Shown: positions 1 to 13,469, counted from the stretch's first letter. The stretch: 64,000 nucleotides of DNA from Lathyrus oleraceus (GCF_024323335.1 NC_066583.1:362553377-362617376), one strand, 5' to 3'. Made by a program: numbers and translations. Notes: a model not told the origin generated them from the sequence alone.

Positions 1-1379
1 AGTGTGTCATCAACATACTAGCGATGAGAAACTAGCCCAAAATTACCAATCCTAAACCTAGAGTAAAGACCAATCTCCTATGCCCTCACTACCAGACCAC
101 TAAGCCCCTTAGACACCATGAGAAAAAGGAAGGGAGCTAGGGAACCCCTGCTTCAAATCCCTTTGGATGTTAATTTCTTGGGTAGGCCACCCGTTAACCA
201 GCACCCTAAGATTCCCACCAAAAACACAAGCTTTCATCCAAGAACTCCATTTAGGTTTAAACATTTTCAATTCCTCAAACCAACTTTATAATTGGATGAG
301 TTTGTTTGAGTTCACTAATCACAAATTCCCAATTAATTGGCCATAACAAAATTACTTGAAGATAAGTATTTCTTTCTTATTTCTTGAATTGTTGATATTA
401 TTCTTAAAAGATTGTGGTATTAATTTAGTTTATTAATGATAAAAAATCAAATGTTTATATACAAACAATTAAAACATGAGATTAAACTAATATTAGTATT
501 TAATAACTTTTATAAAAAAGTATATTTTAAGTTGTTGCAATTGAGAAAGATTTAATTGACTCGAATACATCTCAATAATGAGATTTTAACTTCTATTACC
601 TCTTCGAAGATCTCGTTGATGTGTAATTTCTAAGTGCATTATCAATTAACACCGAATTTTGAGGCAACTTTTGTGAATCTTGAAAGTTTAACTCATCTTT
701 ATTAAAAACAAATTAAAATCACTATTTTTTAAATAACAAATTATTTTTTAAATTACTATGCACAAAAAATGTAAAGTATTTTACACAAACATCTAATTAT
801 ACATTGACATATAAAAATTTATGTAAATATTTAATGAAGTAATCAATACAAGAGTAATCTCTATTTGTCAAAGATTAAAATTTGAGTCATTGAAAAGCTA
901 ATTTGCGAAGGATTTCACTCCTAATTTTTTTTAGAAAACAAACAAAAAATATACATTTCGAGGAGTTCACCCCTTTAAAAAATGGTAAATTTGAAATTTA
1001 AAATTGTCCTTTGATAAGGAACTTGCAAGCATCTTGCCCCTCGAAATTTCTTGAAAATGACAATATCATTTAACTTGTCTGTTAGACCATATGTTGTTTG
1101 TTTTTACTAGGATTTTTACAAATGGTTTCCCTGGATAAATAAAATGTTATTTTGATTGTTCTAACATGATCATACAAACTTGTCATGTATGTAAATTTGT
1201 TTGTTGGGATAAATATTCACGAGGGACTAACCTGCGACAAATATGCATATATAAAAATATAATAGTTATACTTTCCTCATAGTTATTTCCACCATTTCAT
1301 CCCAAAATTTCTTCTATAATCCTCAAAAATTTCTATCTTCATTCTCAAGAATCATTATATGGAGAGTGGGTTCAAATCC
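1..1379. other. AT-rich stretch without a recognisable gene
   Basis: No open frame, RNA gene or mobile-element domain that I can support. The composition is AT-rich with frequent stops in all frames. Positions 1-250 are less AT-rich and may be the end of an older repeat, but I recognise nothing in it. Confidence 0.5.
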
Positions 1380-2015
1380 AATTTTTGAGAGTTCACAAAA
1401 ATGCCACGTGTTTGGTATAAATGCGGTACATTACATGAACACAATGCGTCCAAGGGGGGACACAATGTGTTTATTTATTTATTTCAAAAATTTCATGTGT
1501 TTCCCTTAACACCTATAAAAGGCACTTTTGAGCCCTTTTTTAGTATGAAATTGAAATAAGTGAAATCCTAGTGAGAGAAACTTAGAGATGTAAAATTAGA
1601 GAATCTTAGAATTCATTGTTCTAAGAATTAGAAGATCTTTGGGGATATCTAATAGGATTATAAAACATTCTAAATACCTTGGACTTGAGTGATTCATATA
1701 TTGAGAGGAGGAGATAAGAGATGTCCTTAAAAACTTAGAAGAATATTTTCTTGCAACTCATCTTATAATCTCTTAGAAAAATATTTTAAGTATAGTGGTT
1801 GGAGAGTTACTCTTTCCTACAAAGTAGATCAGTTTCATTGAACTCATCTTTTATTTTATTATTTCGAGTTTGAATTTTTCTACATGATTTAGAATATTGA
1901 TAAAAAAAATTGAGACTATTTATTTTAGTTGTCATTGTTCTTTGTCTCATATTGTAGTGGTTTGATTTAAAATAGCCTCAAGCAAAATAAATAGTCATTG
2001 TCCTTTATTTCACAT
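1380..2015 (+). repeat. Degenerate copia 5' LTR (element D), probable
   Basis: About 100 bases starting near 1380 resemble 5190-5283, which lies directly after the copia pol remnant, so the two are read as the left and right LTRs of one old Ty1/copia element. A TATA-like CCTATAAAAGG at about 1511-1521 fits an LTR promoter, followed by a plausible transcribed R/U5 region. The ends are not defined; no target-site duplication was found. Confidence 0.4.
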
Positions 2016-3560
<1,545 letters not shown>

Positions 3561-3609
3561 TTTAACATGTAACACATTGAACCACAATGAAGGTTTGAGT
3601 ATCTCAAGA

Positions 3610-5160
3610 AAAGGGAGTGACAGTATAAGGAAGTCATAATCCAAGGGTTTTTATAAGTCCAAATCCATTTTTTTTACTTTAAGAAGGATTATCCCAATAG
3701 GAAGAAAGGATGATTATGTTCAAATTACAGTTGCCTCGGATAAGGATGGTTATGAGAGTGTTGGTGCTTTAGTTATGTTGAGTTTGGAGACATATAAAGG
3801 TTTGGTCATGGAATCAAGACACACTTATCAAATTTCTCATGGAAATAACACTTAGAGATTTTGGAGCTAAAGGAAGGTGGAATTGTTCGACTCGGTGACA
3901 TTGAGGCTTGTAAAGTTCATGGTTTTGGTACAATTAGATTTAAAATATTTGATAATCGTGAGTTCCTTCTGCATAATGTGGGGCATGTTTTCGATTTTAA
4001 GAGAATTTTTAATCCATAAGCATGTTTGATGATTCAAGTTATTACAATTTTCATGGTGTATTGATCATGTCTAAAGGGTCTAAAATGTGTAGGTTACATA
4101 TTTTTTATGGTTCCACTTTTTTAAGTTATGTATAGTTAGGTACTAAGGACTTTCATGACAAAAAATATCTATGGAGATTGGGATCACAACATGATAGTGA
4201 AATAATATTTACTAATGGATTAAATTATTTCCAAGAGTAGTTTAATGAGATTTGCAGAAAGCAATGTAAAAGAGGCTAATAATTGTTGGCATAAATCAAC
4301 AAAAATGACCAAGTTGAATGCAAGAAAAATATCATTTTAGAGAGGGTAAGGTGTCTATTGATGAAAGCCCAATTACCAAAGAGCCTTTGGGGTAAGAATG
4401 TTGCAACTACAACTTACCCGATAAACAAATATCCATTTAAAGTAATTGACTTCAAGACACACCTATGTGGGTTTAGAGTTGGAAATAAATAGATTACTCT
4501 ATATTGAAGGTCTTCTGAGATTTAATTTTTGCATATATCAATGAAGATGATATTGGCATTGGGGCTTTGAAGTGTGTCTTAATTGGTTATGCAGAAGGTA
4601 TGAAGGGTTACAATATATGGACGGTGGAACCCGGGGGATCAAAATTTGTCATAAGAAAATATGTTACTTTCAATGAGACTTGTATAGGGGTAAAGTTTAA
4701 AGAATTGTAGGTGAAATAATCCAAAATGACGGTGGGCAAGCTAAGGCTCCAATTTCTAATTATAATGAGGGAAAATCTACGTGGGCTCCTGATTATCATT
4801 TGAATTGTGATAAGGTAAGGAGGGAAATCCTTATTGATATGATTGTAATGATCTTACTTGTTATGTTTTGAATGTGGGTGAAGGGTTGAAAGAATCAAAA
4901 CCAAAAACCTTCAAGGGGGAATTCAAATGTGGTTGAAGACTGTGAATGATGATGTGCATTTACTGATTAAAAATAATTCTTGTGAGCTTGCAAGAATAAT
5001 TAAACAAGAAAGGGTGGTTGGATGCAAGTTCTTAGATCAATGTTCAAGAATTTCTTGGACTTTATCAAGTTAGTTGAAAAATGATTTAGGATTTGTAAAG
5101 AGTAGAAAAGTGGTTGATGGATAAATTAGCGTCACTATCTAAATTAAAGTCAATGTGAAA
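3610..5160 (+). pseudogene. Degenerate Ty1/copia gag-pol (element D)
   Basis: Translated fragments match the usual order of copia polyproteins: a protease-adjacent stretch (VASDKDGYESVGALV, about 3730-3780), a GAG-pre-integrase segment (GIVRLGDIEACKVHGFGTIR, 3880-3940), an integrase end (ALKCVLIGYAEGMKGY, 4565-4615, then KYVTFNE), and the start of RT (LARIIKQERVVGCKF, about 4990-5030). Many stops and frameshifts separate them and several domains are missing, so it cannot encode a working polyprotein. The lineage within copia is uncertain; the protease and pre-integrase wording resembles Tork-type elements. Confidence 0.7.
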
Positions 5161-5189
5161 AGTTATGAGGATTGTCTTCGAAACCAAAT

Positions 5190-5283
5190 TTGGAGAATTC
5201 ACGGAAATGCAGTATGTTTGGCATAAAATAAGTGCTTTACAAGAACATAATGCGTCTTGCGGGAAAACAATGTCTTTGGAGTC
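5190..5283 (+). repeat. 3' LTR fragment of copia element D
   Basis: Resembles 1380-1480 (shared blocks such as GTTTGG(T/C)ATAAA and GAACA(C/T)AATGCGTC). It follows the copia RT remnant and is cut off where Tat-lineage gypsy sequence begins. Confidence 0.45.
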
Positions 5284-6688
5284 AAAGCCGACAAGTTTCT
5301 AGGCTTCTATCTAATGAAGAATGGCATTGAATCAAACTCGAATAAATGCGAGGCAGACATATAGATGGTGATGAAGTTTAACGAGATTTTGACATCCATA
5401 AACATGTTCATCTCAAAATCGACACAAGATTCCTTATCGTTCTACAAACTGTCGAAGAAAGAAGCATTTTTTGGGTGGAGCCCAGAATGTCAACATAAGT
5501 TTTCATCCTTGAAGATGACCCTATCCATGAAGAACCATGATTTCTCTATTGAAGCAACCAACACTATCCTTGTAAGATATATGAGTTCAACCCAAAGTTC
5601 ATTATACTTCATCTCCAAAGCCTTGACTAAACCACAAACGCACTATCAAAAGATAGAGAAAGTGGCACTAGTATCAGTCATTACATCCAGGAAGCTAAGA
5701 TGTTACTTACTAGCCCATGCCATAGTCATTTGAATAGACTTATCATTGAAGAAAGTGCTCCCCCGTCTAGATCTAGCAAGTCGGTTAATGAAATGGTCCA
5801 TCGAGATGTTGAATTTGATGTTTTCTCAGAATTAAGGAAAATAATGAAAGTACATCTATTTGTATACTTCATAGCATACTTGACCCTAGGTACGCCAAAC
5901 TCGGCTTATACTTGGGTAGTGTTTATAGATGGATCATAAAATAGTCAAGGAAGTGAAGCCGATCTAATCCAGGAGAATGAAGTTGGTCGGGTGATTGAAG
6001 TATCTCTATGTTTTGAGTTCTCTAGCACCAATAATCAAGCCAGGTAAGAAGTATTTATTAACGTCCTCGCTTTGGGCGCTGAGATGGGGGGCATAGACCG
6101 TTAGATTTAGATTAGAATCCCAACTCATGGTCTTACAAGTCAAAGGATAAGCTTAAACCAAAGAGTCACTATTATAGCGATACATCATTTTAGGTTTAGA
6201 AAAGCTGGCCAAGTTCAAGGAATAAGAGATATTACACGTCCGAAGATAGTATAATACCCGAGCTGACGTCCTGTCCAAATTGGAAAACAACAAGACATTC
6301 AGGATAAACCACTCTTTCACCCAAGAAACTTTGATAAGTCCTAGTACTAAAACTCCAGAATTTGTGATAATGGCAATAAATGGAAACACACGGACCTCGT
6401 GGATATCACCCATTGTAGTATACATCAAAAAATGATAACTTCCATCCAACCCATTTTAAGTCACTCTTGTAAAAATAAGAGCCAATTCACACTCCCTTAT
6501 ATAAGGAACATTGTATCGAAGGGTACTATCAACTCGTCTATTGAAATGCGTAGAAGGAAAAGCTTGAGCTTTGGCCAAAGTCCATGAAGGAATAGTTGGA
6601 GAATATTTAGGTGCTCGAGCTTTGGCCAAGAAAATCCTCAGAGCCAGGTATTATTGGTTGTCCATGGTCCAAGATGCTAAGGAGTATG
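5284..6688 (+). pseudogene. Tat-lineage gypsy pol remnant, RT end to integrase zinc finger (part 1)
   Basis: The end of a Ty3/gypsy RT (KADKFLGFYLM, about 5288-5320) is followed by an RNase H region (SLYFISKALTKPQTHYQKIE, about 5600-5660). A second RNase H-like segment follows (VVFIDGS at about 5915-5937, then VIEVSLCFEFSSTNNQAR). Two successive RNase H domains are typical of the Tat group (Ogre, Grande, Retand), as known from the family. The start of integrase follows (VHEGIVGEYLGARALAKKIL, 6574-6633, then AKEYV). Stops and frameshifts break the frame. Element A interrupts the gene at 6688; the frame resumes at 18,189. Confidence 0.8.
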
Positions 6689-7855
6689 TGTTAGGGACCA
6701 ATTTGTACTACTTTTTATACCATTTTATTGGTCCCTTTTACCAAGTTTTGATTTAATTACACACTTTTATCTTCACTATTTTGTATAAATGCAATTAGGT
6801 TTAATTTATTTTGTTTTGAATAGTTATTTCACATTTTATGTTAGTTTTGTAGAATTTTGGATAAGCAAGACCTTGGATTGCAACAATACATTTTGGAGGA
6901 AGCTTGCCAAACAAGGAAGCTGGAGAAGCAACAGTTCGCGCTGCGAACTTCCTTCGCGCCGCGAAGGCTGCGAATCCAGCAAGCTGCCCAGGGTCAAAAG
7001 TGCTGCTGTGCAGGAAAAGTTAATTGCCATTTTGATGTCTGCCTGGGAATTGCTTTTCTGCTTTAGATGACAAAGTCCAATTAGGGAAATGTCAACCTTT
7101 TTTGGTAGAGACAAAATACATTAACCTAGGGCATTGAAAAATTATTCATTATCATTCATACATTGTTCTAGAGAGCTTTTGTAAGGGAGAAAAACAGAGT
7201 TTTTCTACTAAAACTTTCTGCTTTGTAACAATGGTGATGAGGAGCTAAACTCCCTTTTGTCAAGATTGGAGGTAGTAGCTATTCTCATCTGTTTATGTAT
7301 TCACTTTGATTTATATATGAGATAAAGATTGTTGATGTATTGAACACTGTTTTTGCTTTAAGTTGAAAACCAGATTTGAGTAGTTGTCGAGAGAGATTAC
7401 TCGAGTTTAGACATAAAACAGATTTTCAAGTAGTGAATAAGTTGTAGAGATAGATTTATTCATTACTATTCTTTGATATTGAACATTAAAGATTGCTATA
7501 TTGATAGTTAGGTGGAGAGATCGTCTAAGGATCAATATAGTGATTATCACGATATCATTTAGACATAAATGACTTTGAGAGGATATTTGAACATCATCAA
7601 TAATCTTGAATCTAGTTATTTATCATAAGGAATCATAAACATTTGAAATAGTGAACTCCAATCTTGCCAAGCTTTTATATTTGACTAAAACCATTTCATA
7701 GTTTTTGTTAACATTTATTAACAAGATATTTTTCCAAACAAAACAACCCTGTTACTTTCTAAACTTATAACATTTGAATTATAGAACGGCGGTAATATTA
7801 CCCAATCTCTGTGGATACGATATAAAAATATTTGCCGAAGATATACTTTTCAACA
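6689..7855 (+). repeat. 5' LTR of element A
   Basis: Starts TG and ends CA. A TATA box (TATAAAT, 6784-6790) gives a short U3 of roughly 120 bp, so most of the LTR would be transcribed. It holds one pair of 15-bp palindromes (6934-6948 and 6952-6966) downstream of the TATA box, in the leader RNA. The first palindrome has a T at 6942 that breaks its symmetry; the 3' LTR keeps C. Short open frames across this region are not conserved-looking and are dismissed. Confidence 0.97.
6784..6790 (+). promoter_or_regulatory. TATA box of element A LTR promoter
   Basis: TATAAAT, 95 bp from the LTR start, in an AT-rich context; the copy in the 3' LTR is at 17112-17118. Transcription would begin about 25-35 bp downstream. 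Confidence 0.6.
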
Positions 7856-7858
7856 AAT

Positions 7859-7876
7859 TGGCGCCGTTGCCGGGGA
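7859..7876 (+). promoter_or_regulatory. Primer binding site, tRNA-Asp (element A)
   Basis: TGGCGCCGTTGCCGGGGA begins three bases after the LTR and is fully complementary to the 3' end of plant tRNA-Asp including CCA, as I recall that tRNA. It is the start site for minus-strand DNA synthesis. The same 18 bases occur at 49830 in element B. Confidence 0.95.
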
Positions 7877-7988
7877 TTGGTGTCGATATTACAAGCATTG
7901 CAATAATTCTGTGTTTTTAAGTTGTGTTACACTTATTACTATACCTCTTTTGTTTCACTTGGTTTGTTAGTTTTGTAGATTCTAGTGT

Positions 7989-10900
7989 ATGCGAGGAAAA
8001 GTAACCGAGGAGCAACTTCAATTCGATCCTGAAATTGAAAGAACACTTCGGAAGCTCAATAGCAAAACACGAAGAAGAAGGAAACTAGCCGAAGAGAGGA
8101 ACCGGAGAGAAGAAGCATCTACTTCCGCACTTGTTCCAATTGAAGAAGTGGTTGTAGAGGCTTGTGACGGAAACATGGCGGAGGATAATCGTACCGAAAT
8201 GTCCGCTAATAGTCCAAGAAGGAATGCTCAATTTGCCCGTGGAGGAAGAAATACGGAGATGAAGACCGGAATCCTCCAACTTCTCTATGCAAATCCATTC
8301 ACCGGAATGGATCACGAAGACCCGTATACCCATCTCATCAAATTCTATAAGATTGCGGGTTCTACGGGAATAGACGAAGCGGGTGAAGAAACATTATTCA
8401 AGAGGATGTTCCCACACTCCTTAGTGGGAAAGGCAAAAGAGTGGTACCTTGATCAAGAATCAAGAGTGATGACGGATTGGAATTTGTTAGAAGAAAAGTT
8501 CTTGGAAAGGTACTTCCCTCAATCCCGATTCATGGAAGCCAAAACGGCTATTGCGGTATTCACTCAAGGAGGCAACAAGTCTCTAAATGAAGCTTGGGAA
8601 AGATTCAAATCAATGTTGAGGAAATGTAAGGGACATGGTTTTGATGAGCTCACTCAAATCCATATTTTTTTAAATGGTCTCCAATCAACTCATAAGACAA
8701 TTCTGGACGCCACCGCGGGTGGGTCGCTTATATCAAAAACTGCGGAAGAAGCTAAAGTCATTATTGAACGGATGGCCCTCAATGATCATCAAGGTCAACA
8801 TGATCGTAGCCCTTCACAACGTAAGCCTGGAGTTCTAGAGTTGAATACCAATGATGCCATCCTTGCTCAAAACAAGCTACTCTCTCAACAAGTGGAGCTT
8901 CTTACTCAACAAATGGCCAAGCTTCCACAGCAAATAAAAGAGATTCAAGGGTTTCAAGTTCAGCATCAGGTAGCATGTTGCGAATTATGTCAAGGGGATC
9001 ACCCTACTGGTTTTTGTCCTCCACCCCAAGAAGAAGTGAGTTATGTGAACAATCAAAATCAGGGCTATCAAAGACAACAGCCTAACAATCAAGGCTATCA
9101 ACCAAGAAGCAATCAAGGGTATCAACCGTCAAGGTTCAACAATCAGAATTTTCAGCAGCAAAGTCCTTACCAACAGCCAAACTCTCAGGGACAGCAGTCG
9201 CAAGGAGGAAATTCCAAGCTAGAAGACACTCTTCAACAATTCATACAAGCTTCCATGGCAAATCAGAAGAGTAACGAAGCGGCAATTAAAAATCTGGAAA
9301 ATCAAGTAGGCCAACTCGCGAAGCAACTGTCGGAACAAAACGCAGGGCCTTCTTTCTCTGCTAACACTCAACCGAATCCAAAGGAGCATTGCAAAGCAGT
9401 CGTCACAAGGAGCGGTAAAGCGTTGGTAAGTGAAAAAGGTGAAGAAATTGTAGAAGATAACACCAATGATGGGATGCTGGAAGGAACAGATATAGTTGGT
9501 GAAAAGGAAAATGCTTCTGGAAACGCTCAGTTCGCGTCGCGAACCCCCTTCGCGCCGCGAAAAGAGCAGGTTTTGCCCACTGATGTGCAGACTGATTTAG
9601 AAGGGAAAAAAGATGTTGAATCAAAGAAAAAGAAGAAATCTGAGAAGGGAGTGAGCATCATTCCAACTCAACATCTACCCTACCCACATGCTCCATCAAG
9701 GAAGGATAATGCTAGGCATTATGCACGGTTCTTGGACATCTTCAAACAACTCCAAATCAACATTCCATTTGCTGATGCATTAGAACAAATGCCACGGTAT
9801 GCTAAATTTATGAAGGACATTCTTACCAAGAAAAGGCGACACGTGGAAGATGAGACCATATTTCTTGATGCACGATGTAGCGCCATCATCCAGAAGACTC
9901 TACCAAGGAAGGAGTCCGACCCGGGCCGGGTTGTTCTACTAGTAACCATTGGAAGCACATACGTTGGGAACGGTTTGATAGATTTGGGCTCTAGTATAAA
10001 TTTAATCCCCCTTTCCATTGTCAAACGATTGGGAAATGTGGAGATTAAATCAACAAGAATGACCCTACAACTAGCAGACAAGTCTACAACCTCACCATAC
10101 GGAATCGCCCAAGACATGCTTGTGAAAGTGGACAAATTTTTGTTTCCGGTGGACTTTGTAATAGTGGAAATGGATGAGGACCGCGATGTACCCCTAATTC
10201 TTGGAAGACCTTTTATGAAGACAGCTCGGATGATGATCGACATAGATGATGGGCTAATGAAGGTTAGAGTGCAAGATGAAGAGGTGACCTTTAACCTTTT
10301 CGAAGCAATGAAACATCCAACCGACAAGCATGATTCTTTCCGAATCGATGCAAGTGAAGAGGAAGTAGTGGAGGTCGTGAATCAAATCTATATTTCTAAC
10401 CCTCTGGAAAGATCCCTTATCAGAGCATACAATGTGTTAACCGACAATGAGGAACGAGAGATCGAAGAGATGTTGCACGAGCTAGAATCTTGTGGTGAGC
10501 TAGCCTATCAAGAAGAATTAGTGGAAGATTTGGATGCAAAGAAGGAAACTAAAGAGCAAAAGTTAGAATTGAAAATGCTTCCGTCGCACTTGAAGTATGT
10601 GTTTCTTGGAGATGAGTGTACTAAACCAGTGATTATAAGTAACACATTGTCCACGCAAGAGGAAGATAAGTTGATTCAAGTATTGAAAAAGAACCAAGGT
10701 GCGACAGGGTGGGTATTATCCGATTTGAAGCGTATTAGTCCGGCCTATTGCATGCACAAGATAATGATGGAGGAAAATTTCAAACCAGTTGCGCAACCTC
10801 AGAGGCGTCTGAATCCATCAATGAAAGAGGTGGTTCGGAAAGAAGTTGTCAAACTTTTAGAAGCCGGAATGATTTATCCTATATCTGATAGTGCATGGGT

Positions 10901-13460
10901 GAGTCCGGTACAAGTGGTCCCCAAGAAAGGCGGAATGACGGTGATTAAAAACGACAAAAATGAGTTGATTCCGACGAGAACAGTGACAGGGTGGAGAATG
11001 TGTATCGACTATAGAAGGTTGAACCAAGCCACAAGGAAAGATCATTTCCCATTACCCTTCATGGATCAAATGTTGGAGAGGCTCGCCGGCAAAAATTTCT
11101 ACTGTTTCTTGGACGGATATTCGGGGTATAATCAAATTTCAGTGAACCCGGCAGATCATGAGAAGACAGTTTTTACGTGTCCTTTTGGCATCTTTGCTTA
11201 CCTAAGAATGCCTTTTGGATTATGTAATGCACCGGCCACATTTCAACGGTGTATGCAAGCTATATTTTCAGACTTGATAGAAGAATGCATTGAGGTGTTC
11301 ATGGACGATTTTTCTGTTTATGGATCATCTTTTGAAATGTGCTTAAAGCACCTTGATGTAGTTCTGGGGAGATGCGTGGAGACCAACCTAGTGCTCAACT
11401 GGGAAAAATGCAATTTTATGGTCACTGAGGGTATAGTACTTGGTCACAAGATTTCTTCTGAAGGGCTAGAGGTGGACAAGGCCAAAGTGGAGGTTATTGA
11501 AAAACTGCCACCTCCAACTAACATAAAAGGAATAAGAAGCTTTCTAGGACATGCTGGTTTCTACCGGAGATTTATACAAGACTTTTCAAAGATTGCAAAG
11601 CCATTGAGCAATTTGCTCAACAAAGGTACGCCTTTTCTTTTTGATGAGTCATGTCTTAAAGCGTTCTTAGATTTGAAAGAAAAGTTGATCACCGCACCAA
11701 TAATCGTAGCCCCAAACTGGAACCTTGATTTTGAACTCATGTGTGATGCTAGCGATTATGCAGTTGGGGCGGTGTTAGGACAAAGAAGCGATAAAATTTT
11801 CCATGCCATACACTATGCTAGTAAGGTGTTGAATGACGCGCAAGTTAATTATGCAACAACTGAAAAAGAATTACTAGCCATAGTATATGCACTGGAAAAA
11901 TTTAGAGCTTATTTGATTGGTTCAAGAGTTGTAATCTACACTGACCACTCTGCGATAAAATATCTGCTTACCAAGCCGGATTCAAAACAAAGGCTTATTC
12001 GCTGGATCCTTTTATTACAAGAGTTTGATTTAGAGATTCGGGATAAAAAAGGTTCCGAGAACTTGGTGGCAGATCATTTATCTCGATTGGTCAATGTAGA
12101 AATTACAAACAAAGAAGAAGATGTGAGAGAAGAATTTCCAGATGAAAAACTCTATGCGATTCAAGTGAGGCCTTGGTTTGCTGATTTTGCTAACTACAAA
12201 GCAACTGGTTTAACACCGGAAGACCTCACTTGCAATCAAAGAAGGAAATTCTTAGCTGATGCAAAATATTATGTCTGGGATGACCCTTATCTTTTTAAAG
12301 TAGGAGCAGACAATATTTTGAGAAGGTGTGTAACAATTGAGGAGTCAAGAGACATTCTGTGGCACTGCCACAACTCTCCGTATGGAGGTCACTATAGTGG
12401 TTTGAGAACAGCCACTAAAGTACTCCAATCGGGTTTTTATTGGCCATCTTTATTCAAAGATGCGCACGAACATGCGAAGAGTTGTGATGCATGCCAACGG
12501 AGTGGAGGAATAGGAAAACGGGATGAAATGCCTCTAACCAACATGCTAGAAGTAGAAGTTTTTGATTGTTGGGGTATTGATTTCGTTGGCCCATTCCCCT
12601 CTTCTTTCTCAAATGAGTACATTTTAGTAGCTGTCGATTATGTTTCGAAGTGGGTGGAAGCAATTGCCTCACCCAAGGCCGATGCCAAAACTGTGATCAA
12701 ATTTTTAAAGAAGAATATATTCTCACGTTTTGGTGTGCCTCGAGTGTTGGTGAGTGATGGAGGCTCACACTTCTGCAATACACCCTTAGAAAAAGTTCTG
12801 CAACATTATGGTGTAAAGCATAAGGTGACCACTCCCTACCACCCACAAGCGAACGGTCAAACTGAGGTTTCAAACCGGGAAATTAAACGGATCCTTGAGA
12901 AAACAGTTTCGAACTCAAGAAAGGATTGGTCCTTAAAACTTGATGAGGCTTTGTGGGCGTATCGCACTGCTTACAAAGCACCTATTGGGCTGACTCCGTT
13001 TCAACTGGTGTATGGGAAGACTTGTCATCTTCCAGTTGAAATGGAGCATAGAGCATTATGGGCTTTTAAGTTCTTGAACTTCGACTCCACTCTAGCTGGA
13101 GAAAGAAGGAAAGGTCAACTCCATGAGTTGGAGGAACTAAGGAACGATGCATACCATTCTAATAAGCTGTACAAGGAGAAGACAAAAGCATACCATGATG
13201 GAAAGGTCCGCCATAAAGAGTTTCATGTTGGACATATGGTATTGCTTTTTAACTCAAGATTGAAGTTGTTTCCGGGTAAATTGAAGTCTAAATGGTCAGG
13301 ACCATTTGTTGTCAAGGAAGTACGGAATTATGGAGCCATTGTGATAGAGGACCCAAAGTCGCAAGAAAGTTGGACTGTCAATGGTCAAAGATTGAAAGTC
13401 TATCATAGTGGTGACATAAACCGTGATGTGTGTGTCCTTTCCTTATCTGGATCAAGCTAA
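7989..13460 (+). CDS. gag-pol: Gag-Pol polyprotein of element A (Athila lineage)
   Basis: One uninterrupted 1,823-codon frame; the ATG is 112 bp after the primer site. Order of domains: gag capsid domain around residues 140-230 (EWYLD, FLERYFPQSRF, NEAWERFKSML); zinc knuckle C331-x2-C334-x3-H338-x4-C343, one residue shorter than the usual CX2CX4HX4C; a Gln-rich linker; aspartic protease with DLGSS at D665; RT with FMDD at 1104-1107; RNase H from about D1253; integrase zinc finger from H1459 to C1499-x2-C1502; integrase core D1531, D1590, E1626 (35 residues between the last two); C-terminal GPF-type domain (LFPGKLKSKWSGPF); no chromodomain. All catalytic residues are present, so it looks functional. 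Two family palindromes (9530-9562) lie inside the coding frame, giving FASRTPFAPR between gag and protease. No frameshift separates gag and pol. Confidence 0.97.
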   Translation: MRGKVTEEQLQFDPEIERTLRKLNSKTRRRRKLAEERNRREEASTSALVPIEEVVVEACDGNMAEDNRTEMSANSPRRNAQFARGGRNTEMKTGILQLLYANPFTGMDHEDPYTHLIKFYKIAGSTGIDEAGEETLFKRMFPHSLVGKAKEWYLDQESRVMTDWNLLEEKFLERYFPQSRFMEAKTAIAVFTQGGNKSLNEAWERFKSMLRKCKGHGFDELTQIHIFLNGLQSTHKTILDATAGGSLISKTAEEAKVIIERMALNDHQGQHDRSPSQRKPGVLELNTNDAILAQNKLLSQQVELLTQQMAKLPQQIKEIQGFQVQHQVACCELCQGDHPTGFCPPPQEEVSYVNNQNQGYQRQQPNNQGYQPRSNQGYQPSRFNNQNFQQQSPYQQPNSQGQQSQGGNSKLEDTLQQFIQASMANQKSNEAAIKNLENQVGQLAKQLSEQNAGPSFSANTQPNPKEHCKAVVTRSGKALVSEKGEEIVEDNTNDGMLEGTDIVGEKENASGNAQFASRTPFAPRKEQVLPTDVQTDLEGKKDVESKKKKKSEKGVSIIPTQHLPYPHAPSRKDNARHYARFLDIFKQLQINIPFADALEQMPRYAKFMKDILTKKRRHVEDETIFLDARCSAIIQKTLPRKESDPGRVVLLVTIGSTYVGNGLIDLGSSINLIPLSIVKRLGNVEIKSTRMTLQLADKSTTSPYGIAQDMLVKVDKFLFPVDFVIVEMDEDRDVPLILGRPFMKTARMMIDIDDGLMKVRVQDEEVTFNLFEAMKHPTDKHDSFRIDASEEEVVEVVNQIYISNPLERSLIRAYNVLTDNEEREIEEMLHELESCGELAYQEELVEDLDAKKETKEQKLELKMLPSHLKYVFLGDECTKPVIISNTLSTQEEDKLIQVLKKNQGATGWVLSDLKRISPAYCMHKIMMEENFKPVAQPQRRLNPSMKEVVRKEVVKLLEAGMIYPISDSAWVSPVQVVPKKGGMTVIKNDKNELIPTRTVTGWRMCIDYRRLNQATRKDHFPLPFMDQMLERLAGKNFYCFLDGYSGYNQISVNPADHEKTVFTCPFGIFAYLRMPFGLCNAPATFQRCMQAIFSDLIEECIEVFMDDFSVYGSSFEMCLKHLDVVLGRCVETNLVLNWEKCNFMVTEGIVLGHKISSEGLEVDKAKVEVIEKLPPPTNIKGIRSFLGHAGFYRRFIQDFSKIAKPLSNLLNKGTPFLFDESCLKAFLDLKEKLITAPIIVAPNWNLDFELMCDASDYAVGAVLGQRSDKIFHAIHYASKVLNDAQVNYATTEKELLAIVYALEKFRAYLIGSRVVIYTDHSAIKYLLTKPDSKQRLIRWILLLQEFDLEIRDKKGSENLVADHLSRLVNVEITNKEEDVREEFPDEKLYAIQVRPWFADFANYKATGLTPEDLTCNQRRKFLADAKYYVWDDPYLFKVGADNILRRCVTIEESRDILWHCHNSPYGGHYSGLRTATKVLQSGFYWPSLFKDAHEHAKSCDACQRSGGIGKRDEMPLTNMLEVEVFDCWGIDFVGPFPSSFSNEYILVAVDYVSKWVEAIASPKADAKTVIKFLKKNIFSRFGVPRVLVSDGGSHFCNTPLEKVLQHYGVKHKVTTPYHPQANGQTEVSNREIKRILEKTVSNSRKDWSLKLDEALWAYRTAYKAPIGLTPFQLVYGKTCHLPVEMEHRALWAFKFLNFDSTLAGERRKGQLHELEELRNDAYHSNKLYKEKTKAYHDGKVRHKEFHVGHMVLLFNSRLKLFPGKLKSKWSGPFVVKEVRNYGAIVIEDPKSQESWTVNGQRLKVYHSGDINRDVCVLSLSGSS

Positions 13461-13469
13461 TCGAGGTAC

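Noticed and set aside
6789..7114. Overlapping 62-93 aa frames on both strands of the element A LTR (also at 17117-17442)
   Set aside because: They are shadows of GC-rich palindromes and LTR text; they repeat only because the LTRs are nearly identical and show no family resemblance.
9719..10327. 202-aa minus-strand frame within element A pol
   Set aside because: Shadow of the gag-pol frame on the opposite strand; no family resemblance.
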